In this document: positions 16,351 to 23,292 of the stretch, piece after piece | Numbering within the stretch: the stretch's first letter is position 1 | How the letters are laid out: each line of letters starts with the position of its first letter | Assembly: GCA_903921605.1 (NCBI GenBank) | Contig: CAIXQV010000083.1 | Coordinates: 1 to 38,540 of the forward strand | Origin: an uncultured Planctomycetaceae bacterium | GTDB taxonomy: Bacteria > Planctomycetota > Planctomycetia > Planctomycetales > Planctomycetaceae | Length of the DNA stretch: 38,540 nt | Direction: 5' to 3' | The notes under the pieces: generated by a model | Database searches by the model: none | The model's input: only the letters and a program-made list of their open reading frames with translations | What the model was told of the DNA's origin: nothing | Program-made: the position numbers and the translations under genes

Positions 16351-17730
16351 TTATGCGTATTCGCGAGTCTTTTCGAGACCTGGCAGTGGGATTGGGTACT
16401 TGCCTTCGGCGTCGGCCATCAGTGGGGACTCGGATTCCAGAGTCAGCTTGTCGATGTCCGGTGCGAATTCATGTTCGCAGTTCATCATCTGCTCCAGAGT
16501 AATCTCCTGACCCGTATGAGCAGCCATGCGGCCCATCGAGGTCACAACGCTGGCCATGCAGCCGCGTTCGACTTCGTTGTACTTTTCATTGTTGCGGATG
16601 GCGGCAATCAAATGCTTCCATTCGTCAACGTAAGGATTGTTCTTTTCTGGCTGAGGAAACTCCCAAGCCAGATTCTTAGCGTCTTCGTTGTGCCCCTTGT
16701 AGATTCGAGCACGTGACGGCCAGTGTGATGCGGACGAGATAACTCCCAGCCCCTTGGTGCCGTGAGCGTAGCTGGCGAATTCCTGATGACAGCCGGGAAT
16801 CGTACGGCCGTTGACGAACAATTTAGTGCCGTCGTCGAACGTATATTCCATCGAATAGTTGTCGAAGTTCTGATCGACATTGTCACCTCGATAATGACGT
16901 CCACCGTTGGCTTTGCAGCTCACCGGCCATGCGTTCTTCATCCAGCAGGACTCGTCGATGTTATGAATCAGGAAGTCGCTCACAGCGCCACCGCTGAGCC
17001 ACAGGAAACCGTGGAAGCGGCTGATCTGATACAGCAGTTCGCTGACACCTTCCGGCTTTGGACCTGTGGCCGCTGTCCCGGTTGGACCTGCCATACGGTA
17101 GGCTCGCATCATGGTGATGTCGCCGATTTCACCGTTCTGAATACGATCGAACAATTCGCGGCGAGCTTCGCAGTGGCGGCACATCAGACCGACAGCAACC
17201 TTCAGATTCTTTTCGATCGCCTTGTCGTTCAGAGCCAGCATGCGTTTCGTGGTTGGGCCGTCGACAGTGACGGGCTTCTCCATGAATACGTTCAGGCCTT
17301 TCTCGATCGCGTAGGTGTAGTGGACCCAGCGAAAGGCGGGCGGAGTTGTCAGAATCACAACATCACCAGGCTTCAGAACATCCATGGCCTGCTTGTAAGC
17401 GTCGAAGCCGATGAAGCGTCGTTCTGGTGGCACGTCCAGCTTGCCGCTTTCGCCGTGTTCTTTGCTAAGGTTGCCGTGGCTGGCATCGAGATTCTTTTGG
17501 AATACGTCGGCCATGGCCACGATCTTGAGGGGACCGTTATCGACGGACAGAGCATTGCCAGCCGCTCCGGTTCCGCGTCCACCGCAGCCAACCAGAGCGA
17601 TGGAAATCGTGTCGTCCTGAGAAACGTACATGCCGGAGGCAACGTTGCTCAAAGTGGCTGTCACTGCGGCCGCCGTTGCAGATGTCTTGAGGAAGTCTCG
17701 TCGTGAGGCTCCGCTGGAAGGTGAGGTCAT
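16351..17730 (-). CDS. Tat-exported Gfo/Idh/MocA-family oxidoreductase
   Basis: The protein has 459 residues. It begins MTSPSSGASRRDFLKTSATA, a twin-arginine signal. The frame is open up to 17928, but the ATG at 17730 has GGAG seven bases before it and gives the Tat signal at the N-terminus. The NAD(P)-binding fold reads ISIALVGCGGRGTG. The family EKP motif is in VFMEKPVTVDGPT. The C-terminal part follows the Gfo/Idh/MocA fold, with a 'YHEWPRARIYKGHNED'-type segment before the end. These enzymes oxidise or rearrange sugars and cyclitols with a tightly bound nicotinamide cofactor, here probably in the periplasm. The substrate is unknown. The gene stands alone between a terminator and a long palindromic region. 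Confidence 0.88.
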   Translation of the reverse strand: MTSPSSGASRRDFLKTSATAAAVTATLSNVASGMYVSQDDTISIALVGCGGRGTGAAGNALSVDNGPLKIVAMADVFQKNLDASHGNLSKEHGESGKLDVPPERRFIGFDAYKQAMDVLKPGDVVILTTPPAFRWVHYTYAIEKGLNVFMEKPVTVDGPTTKRMLALNDKAIEKNLKVAVGLMCRHCEARRELFDRIQNGEIGDITMMRAYRMAGPTGTAATGPKPEGVSELLYQISRFHGFLWLSGGAVSDFLIHNIDESCWMKNAWPVSCKANGGRHYRGDNVDQNFDNYSMEYTFDDGTKLFVNGRTIPGCHQEFASYAHGTKGLGVISSASHWPSRARIYKGHNEDAKNLAWEFPQPEKNNPYVDEWKHLIAAIRNNEKYNEVERGCMASVVTSMGRMAAHTGQEITLEQMMNCEHEFAPDIDKLTLESESPLMADAEGKYPIPLPGLEKTREYA

Positions 17731-18100
17731 GAAATGCTCCGCGTTCATTAGGAGGTGGGAGTTCCGGCGGATTTGCGGAGGCAGATTCGTCGGAGGAAGT
17801 TGTTGGGAATCAGCAGGATTCAACCATGTCGCAATCCTGGCAGGCCACATATTATTGCCAGCATTGCACGCGAAAGAAAGCACGACGAGCCGCGAACCAA
17901 CGACAGCCCACAATTTGAATGCGTGCACGCCTATCGAGACGCTAACCAGAGGCTACGGACGAGACGTGTGTGTCAAAAGTCTGATTTCATCGTGGGGCAG
18001 GTTTGTAACCTGCCTCTGAAGCATGTTCGGCAGGTTACAAACATACCCCCACGACTTTTGACGCACCTATCGCTGCAAAATCCGCGGCCTTGCCCGGGAT
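17731..18100. other. Intergenic region upstream of the exported oxidoreductase
   Basis: These 370 bases carry no gene I can support. The half nearest mqnC is occupied by the long inverted repeat at 17968-18066. The oxidoreductase promoter should be in 17740-17960, but no clear -35/-10 pair is visible. Confidence 0.5.
17968..18066. repeat. Long composite inverted repeat (GCAGGTTTGTAACCTGC type)
   Basis: The outer arms GTGTGTCAAAAGTC (17968-17981) and GACTTTTGACGCAC (18053-18066) differ at one base. The inner arms are CGTGGGGCAGGTTTGTAACC and GGTTACAAACATACCCCCAC. The left inner arm is itself palindromic (GCAGGTT-TGT-AACCTGC). A nine-base stretch, TGATTTCAT, is present on the left side only. 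The element lies just past the end of mqnC. Confidence 0.85.
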
Positions 18101-19192
18101 TCAAACCACTGCCTGATCGATGTAATCGTAAAACACGTTGCGCTGGCGAGGAATGTAGCCGACGTTCTCGATGCAGCGACGGATGGTTTCGATGGTCAGA
18201 TGGTGAACCGTTCCGGCCTGGGAGACGACGTTTTCTTCGATCATCAGACTACCCATGTCGTTTGCACCAAAGAGCAATGCGAGCTGGCCGACTTTTTCTC
18301 CCTGAGTGACCCAGGATGACTGAATGTTGGGCACATTGTCGAGATAGAGACGGCTGATCGCCTGAGTTTTTAGGTACTCAAAAGCACCGGCCGGAGGGAT
18401 GTGAGCCATGTCGGTGTTTTCAGGCTGGAAGGTCCAGCAGATAAACGCCGTGAAACCACCGGTCTCGTCCTGCAACTGGCGGACTCTATCGAGATGTTCG
18501 ATTCGCTCGGCCAAAGTTTCCACGTGGCCGAACATCATGGTCGCTGAAGACTTGCCGCCCAGTTCATGCCACACACGCATGACGTCGAGCCAGTCATCAG
18601 ACAGGACCTTGCCGCGAGTAATCGCTGTGCGCACGCGGTCAACGAGAATCTCGCCGCCACCACCGGGAAGACTGCCGAGGCCGGCTTCCTTGAGTCGTTC
18701 CAGAACCGTTTTCAGAGGCAGCTTGCTGATCTTCGTGAAGTGATAAATCTCCGGGGGACTGAACCCGTGAATATTCACTTGTGGATAATGCTGGCGAAGA
18801 GTTCGCAGCATATCCTCGTACCATTCCAGCGGTAGCTTGGGATGCAGGCCGCCCTGTAACAGAATTTGATCGCCACCCAGAGCAACGGTTTCCTCAATCT
18901 TCTTCAGCAGCACTTCCATAGGAAGCACATACACTTCCGGATGATTGGGTGGCCGATAGAACGCACAGAAATCGCAAACCGCAGTACACGCATTTGTGTA
19001 GTTGATATTGCGATCAATGTTGTAGGTACGAAACGGCTCGGGATGCATGCGCATCGTCACAGCGTTCGCCGCGGCACCGATTGCCGCCAGGTCGTTGGAC
19101 TGCAGCAGCGCGAGGCCTTCTTCGGGAGTGAGTCGGTCACCAGCAACAGCTTTATCAAGCAGTGATGAGATCTCGATAGACGATGTCGACAT
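18101..19192 (-). CDS. mqnC: Cyclic dehypoxanthinyl futalosine synthase (radical SAM)
   Basis: This 363-residue radical-SAM enzyme acts in the futalosine route to menaquinone. It closes the ring of dehypoxanthine futalosine. The cluster motif is CTAVCDFC (Cys69, Cys73, Cys76) in the context RNINYTNACTAVCDFCAFYR, which is the MqnC pattern. Further MqnC hallmarks are QILLQGGLHPKLPLEWYEDM, then HGFSPPEIYHF and GLGSLPGGGGEILVDRVR. The ATG at 19192 lies inside the 3' end of mqnA, a 38-base overlap that points to one mRNA and coupled translation. MqnB, MqnD and MqnE genes are not in the window. Confidence 0.95.
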   Translation of the reverse strand: MSTSSIEISSLLDKAVAGDRLTPEEGLALLQSNDLAAIGAAANAVTMRMHPEPFRTYNIDRNINYTNACTAVCDFCAFYRPPNHPEVYVLPMEVLLKKIEETVALGGDQILLQGGLHPKLPLEWYEDMLRTLRQHYPQVNIHGFSPPEIYHFTKISKLPLKTVLERLKEAGLGSLPGGGGEILVDRVRTAITRGKVLSDDWLDVMRVWHELGGKSSATMMFGHVETLAERIEHLDRVRQLQDETGGFTAFICWTFQPENTDMAHIPPAGAFEYLKTQAISRLYLDNVPNIQSSWVTQGEKVGQLALLFGANDMGSLMIEENVVSQAGTVHHLTIETIRRCIENVGYIPRQRNVFYDYIDQAVV

Positions 19193-19988
19193 TGGGTTTC
19201 ACCAGATTATGCTGAGCGGCAAGCTCGCTGAACAGCTTCAGTCCGCTTCGCTCGGCTGAAGTCAAATGGTAGTGAAGATTCCGAGTGAGATAGGTGTGTG
19301 CAAGGGTCTCTGAGATGCCAAGTCGGGGTGCTTCTTCCCGAGCGATATCCGCCACGTTGGCAATCCCGAGATCACGAGCGTGAGACAACGCTTCGTCGAC
19401 GCCTTCCGTGTTGACTTCGCGACGAGCCACCCACATCGCAAAGACGAACGGTAGACCGGTCCAGTCATACCAGAACTGTCCAAGGTCCATGACTTCCGTG
19501 AAAGACTCTTCCGGGCTGTGCATTGCACGATCGCCAATCAGCAGGACTGCATCTGCACTGCTGTCTGTCGTGGTCGATTCCATACGAAGCGGTTCGGTCT
19601 TCGGGATCACACCGTAACGTTCTGCCAGAATCACTTTCGTCAGCGCAGCGCTGGTCCGAGAACCTTCGTCGAGAGCCAGCGTCCGAATTTGTCCCGGGTG
19701 AACTCGGCAATAAAGTTTCACGCTCAACACTTCACCGCGAGCTGCCACGCAGGCGTCGGAAATCACTTCGTAACCTGGTCGGCGGAAATACTCAATCGAT
19801 GGAATCAGAGCGACATCCAGCTGACCGTTCGACAACGCGTCGGCCAGGCGGCTGGGATAGTCGAGCACCAGATTGGCCGACGGCAGCAACCCCTCAAGTC
19901 CCTCGATAAGTGGACGCGAGTTCAGGTAGCTGACGGCTCCAATCTGCATTTGTGCCGCGAGAACGGAATTTTGTGTTTGATTAGTCAT
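19155..19988 (-). CDS. mqnA: Chorismate dehydratase of the futalosine pathway
   Basis: MqnA converts chorismate to 3-enolpyruvyl-benzoate, the first step of the futalosine pathway. The protein is 277 residues if it starts at the ATG at 19988. The periplasmic-binding-protein-like fold starts MQIGAVSYLNSRPLIEGL, typical for MqnA, and continues DYPSRLADALSNGQLDVALI. DEGSRTSAALTKVIL and AVLLIGDRAMH are further family marks. The frame is open up to a TTG at 20072, but those residues do not match the family. ATG codons at 20000 and 19949 are other possible starts; none has a strong ribosome site. It overlaps mqnC by 38 bases and transcribes into it. Confidence 0.93.
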   Translation of the reverse strand: MTNQTQNSVLAAQMQIGAVSYLNSRPLIEGLEGLLPSANLVLDYPSRLADALSNGQLDVALIPSIEYFRRPGYEVISDACVAARGEVLSVKLYCRVHPGQIRTLALDEGSRTSAALTKVILAERYGVIPKTEPLRMESTTTDSSADAVLLIGDRAMHSPEESFTEVMDLGQFWYDWTGLPFVFAMWVARREVNTEGVDEALSHARDLGIANVADIAREEAPRLGISETLAHTYLTRNLHYHLTSAERSGLKLFSELAAQHNLVKPNVDIVYRDLITA

Positions 19989-20269
19989 GATTCGAAACAT
20001 GGAGATCACTGGCTTTCGTTCCCAACGGCAGCCGAATATCGCACAGTATATGACTCGTGCGGCATCGCTCAACTGCTGAACGGGAAAAGGTTTGGGACGC
20101 TCTCATTCTTCGGTCGACTTTTTCGGCTCTGGTGACACCGCCCGGGTGAATGTCGGCTGATCCTGATCTCCGGACTGATGAGATTGCTGCCTTCTTTCCG
20201 ATCCAACCGGAATCCAGCGATGTCGTTAACGTCAAATGCGTTTGTTGGCTGACTTCTAAAGGGTTCACT

Positions 20270-21580
20270 ATGCCGGGCAACTCAGAACTGAATATCGCAC
20301 TTGTCGGTTGCGGCACTGTCGGAAGTGGTGTTGTGCGGATTGTGCAGACTTCCAGCGACCTGCTGACTCAGCGAACGGGCCGATCGATTCGGCTGCGTCG
20401 AATCGTCGTGCGAGATCCTGCGAAGAAGCGAGATGTGGATCTGAGCGGAATTCCGGTTTCTGATGACATCCAGACCGTGATTGCCGATCCTGAAATTCAG
20501 GTGGTGATTCATGTCGTAGGTGGCATCAATCCTGCGCGAGCCGATGTGACCAGATTGCTTGAAGCTGGTAAAGATGTGATCACCGCAAACAAAGCGCTGC
20601 TATATGCTCATGGCGCAGAGTTGTTCGGGCTGGCCCATAAGCTGGGACGCACGATCTGTTTTGAGGCGGCCGTAGCAGGTGGCATCCCGATCATCTCTGC
20701 AGTCACGACGGCCTTGACCGCGAACCGAATTGTTTCCATCGAAGCGATTTTGAACGGCACAAGTAACTTCATTCTGAGTCGGATGCTGGATCGTCGCCAG
20801 ACTTATGAAGATGTTTTGACGGAAGCTCAGGCTCGAGGATACGCCGAAGCCGATCCCGCGATGGATGTTGATGGAACTGATGCCGCGCAGAAGCTGTCTA
20901 TTCTGACTCAACTGGCTTATGGAACGGCCGTGCCGCTGGATGCGATCGTGCGTCAGGGAATTCAGCACATCGAATTGCTCGACCTGCTGGTGGCTGCTGA
21001 GCTGGGATATCGAGTGAAGCTGCTGGCGACATCGCGATTGGCGAAGGGCCGACTTGAGATCGCCGTTCAGCCGACGCTTGTCAAAGCGGATCGTCCGGCA
21101 GCTCTGACAAACGGAGCGGACAACATCGTCAGCATTGAAGGCGACGCCGTGGGTCTGATGCGATTCTCCGGAGCTGGTGCCGGGCAGATGCCAACAGCAT
21201 CGGCGGTGATGGCGGATGTGATCGATTACGCCACAGGTCGAGCCGCGATTACCTTTCAATCATTGCAGCGATTGCAGTCCCGCGAATCCATTCCGCTGCA
21301 GCCTCAGGAAGAGCTCAGTCGCCGCTACTATTTGCGATTCACTGTCGCAGACCGCCCTCACGTGCTTGCGGACATCGCCGATATTCTGGGGCGCAACGAG
21401 ATCAGCATCAGCAGTGTTCGCCAGGATGAGACGGCCGACGTGGATGATCTGTCCGGGGTGGCTCGCCTGGTGATTATGACTCATCGCACGACCGAAGGCC
21501 GACTGCGATCTGCTGATGCCGCGATCGCAAAGCTGCAGTCACTCCGCGGCAACAGAATCCGCATGCCTATCGCTGACTAA
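20270..21580 (+). CDS. hom: Homoserine dehydrogenase
   Basis: The enzyme reduces aspartate semialdehyde to homoserine in threonine and methionine synthesis. The 436-residue protein has the NAD(P) fold (IALVGCGTVGSGVVRIVQ), the segment DVITANKALLYAHGAELF, the homoserine site NGTSNFIL, and the catalytic region EAQARGYAEADPAMDVDGTD. A C-terminal ACT domain (RFTVADRPHVLADIADILGR, then NEISISSVRQDE) suggests feedback by threonine. AAAGGG lies seven bases before the ATG at 20270, so this start is preferred over an upstream in-frame ATG at 20150. Length and domain order are normal for the bacterial ACT-containing type. Confidence 0.95.
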   Translation: MPGNSELNIALVGCGTVGSGVVRIVQTSSDLLTQRTGRSIRLRRIVVRDPAKKRDVDLSGIPVSDDIQTVIADPEIQVVIHVVGGINPARADVTRLLEAGKDVITANKALLYAHGAELFGLAHKLGRTICFEAAVAGGIPIISAVTTALTANRIVSIEAILNGTSNFILSRMLDRRQTYEDVLTEAQARGYAEADPAMDVDGTDAAQKLSILTQLAYGTAVPLDAIVRQGIQHIELLDLLVAAELGYRVKLLATSRLAKGRLEIAVQPTLVKADRPAALTNGADNIVSIEGDAVGLMRFSGAGAGQMPTASAVMADVIDYATGRAAITFQSLQRLQSRESIPLQPQEELSRRYYLRFTVADRPHVLADIADILGRNEISISSVRQDETADVDDLSGVARLVIMTHRTTEGRLRSADAAIAKLQSLRGNRIRMPIAD

Positions 21581-21944
21581 GGCGAGCGGCAGGGCGCCAG
21601 ACCTCCGAGATTGTTCCCCTGCGATCCATCGTCTGTTGGCGCGTGTTGAATCGCATTTTCCACCACAGAGGTCACAGAGATCACGGAGCATAACTGCAGA
21701 GGACTACAGAGGTCTCGCTTTGGGTCGATCGCATAGCTGAAAGATTTCCCTGGTGCGGAGCCCTCTGAAATCGGCCATTTACCGGAATTCGTCCGTCAGA
21801 ATCGCGTGCCTGTACCGGACGGAGTCAGCGGTCTACAATTCCGCCCCGCTGCTCCGCACAAGCACTTCTTTAACGAGGTTGTGGGTTGTGGCAAGTGCTT
21901 TCTCTTGTTGTCGTTCCCCGTGATTTTCTGCAAGGAATAGTTCG
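21581..21944. other. Intergenic region upstream of mcsB
   Basis: No gene is supported in these 364 bases. They hold the CACAGAG-type repeat (21662-21713). A stem, AAGCACTT (21860-21867) with AAGTGCTT (21893-21900), is followed by TTTCTCTTGTTGT about 45 bases before the mcsB start. It could be a leader hairpin or a weak terminator. Confidence 0.5.
21662..21713. repeat. CACAGAG-type repeat, single arm
   Basis: The sequence begins ACCACAGAGGTCACAGAGAT and continues with TGCAGAGGACTACAGAGG. It matches the arms of the compound element at 10361-10556. No opposite arm is present, so it looks like a partial or degraded copy. Confidence 0.75.
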
Positions 21945-23033
21945 TTGAGTTCAGATCGTCAGGACAAAGATTTCTGTCTGGCTGAGCTGGCTCGTACCAG
22001 TGGAGAATGGCTGCGCGGAGACGGACCGGAGTCAGACATCGTCATCTCCAGTCGGGTTCGACTGGCTCGCAATGTGGCCGGGTTTCCATTCATCACGCGA
22101 GCCGCGGCCGACGTGCGTTTTCAGATTGTGCAGCAGGTCCAGGCGGCTCTGAAATCAGAAATCCTCGGTCGTCCGGTTCACCATGTGAACGTTGAGACCC
22201 TGACCTCGCTCGATAGCCAGTTGCTGATGGAACGTCAGTTAATCAGCCGCGAGCTGGCTCGTGGAGATGGTCCTCGCGCCGTGGCGATCAGTGAGGGCGA
22301 ACGTCACAGTGTGATGATTAATGAAGAAGATCATCTGCGAATTCAGGTGCTGCACAGTGGCTTTGCACTGGATGATTGCTGGCAGGAATGTGATGCGCTC
22401 GACAATCAGATTGAAGCGACCGTGCCGTTCGCGTTTCATCCTCAGCTTGGTTATTTGACCGCTTGTCCGACCAACGTGGGAACGGGAATTCGAGTCAGCG
22501 TGATGGTACATCTGCCGGCGCTGAGAGTGACTCGCGAGATCCAGAAAGTTCATCAGGCGGCTCAAAAGATCAACCTTGCCGTACGAGGTCTCTACGGTGA
22601 AGGTAGCCAGGCGATGGGCGACTTTTACCAGATCTCAAATCAGATGACGCTTGGTAAATCTGAGACGGATCTGATCGCCGAAGTTCAGGAAGTCGTTTCG
22701 CACATCATTGGCTGGGAACGAAAAGTTCGCGACCTGCTGCTGCGTGACAACAAGTCACAACTGCACGACCAGGTCGCCCGTGCTTTTGGAACGCTGACGA
22801 GTGCTCGTTCGATCAGCTCTGAAGAAACGATGTTGTTGCTGTCGAGCCTGCGGATGGGCATTCGGCTCGGTCTTGTGTCGAATCTCGATGTCGCTGCCGT
22901 CAATGAGTTGTTCATCCATACTCAGCCTGCACACCTTCAGAAGCTGCATGGTGCCGAACTGGAAACCGCGGACCGCAATGTTGCTCGCGCAAACTTTCTG
23001 CGAAAACGGCTGGGCTCGTCATCGCTGGGCTGA
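21945..23033 (+). CDS. mcsB: Protein arginine kinase
   Basis: McsB phosphorylates arginine residues of proteins and, in Gram-positive bacteria, marks them for ClpCP. The 362-residue protein shows the guanido-kinase pattern: DIVISSRVRLARNVAGFPF, the INEEDHLRIQVLHSG motif, HPQLGYLTACPTNVGTG and GEGSQAMGDFYQISNQMTLG. The start is a TTG with AAGGA nine bases upstream. No ATG occurs before the conserved core, so the TTG is needed. No mcsA, ctsR or clpC gene is adjacent, unlike in Firmicutes. What the kinase acts on here is open. Confidence 0.93.
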   Translation: MSSDRQDKDFCLAELARTSGEWLRGDGPESDIVISSRVRLARNVAGFPFITRAAADVRFQIVQQVQAALKSEILGRPVHHVNVETLTSLDSQLLMERQLISRELARGDGPRAVAISEGERHSVMINEEDHLRIQVLHSGFALDDCWQECDALDNQIEATVPFAFHPQLGYLTACPTNVGTGIRVSVMVHLPALRVTREIQKVHQAAQKINLAVRGLYGEGSQAMGDFYQISNQMTLGKSETDLIAEVQEVVSHIIGWERKVRDLLLRDNKSQLHDQVARAFGTLTSARSISSEETMLLLSSLRMGIRLGLVSNLDVAAVNELFIHTQPAHLQKLHGAELETADRNVARANFLRKRLGSSSLG

Positions 23034-23097
23034 ACAGCAGTGGTGGAATCAGGCACTGGCGTCAAGCAGCAAATTGGCACGGAGCTGTTGAATTAAT

Positions 23098-23201
23098 CCC
23101 CCCTGAGCCCGCCTCAGGGGCCTGCGGGCTTTTGCACCACTGACCATGATCTTCTCTTTGCGGGTGCAAAAGCCGTTAAACCCCTGACGCAGGGTCGGGG
23201 G
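23098..23201. repeat. Long palindromic element with GGCTTTTGCACC arms
   Basis: Perfect arms GGCTTTTGCACC (23127-23138) and GGTGCAAAAGCC (23163-23174) form the core. GC-rich flanks, CCCCTGAGCCCGCCTCAGGG on the left and CCCCTGACGCAGGGTCGGGG on the right, form hairpins of their own. It lies just after mcsB and could also end its transcript. Confidence 0.75.
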
Positions 23202-23292
23202 CGACGAAAACAGTAGCTCGTTTGTTGCCGTTTGGCTCGCGTATATGACTTCCTCCCTTTCTCGAGTCCAGGCTTCTGATTCGGAGCATGTG

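Noticed and set aside
18065..18120. Sequence with a TTCAAACC-like stretch, as a possible tRNA T-loop
   Set aside because: It is the 3' end of mqnC on the minus strand, and no acceptor or anticodon stem can be formed.
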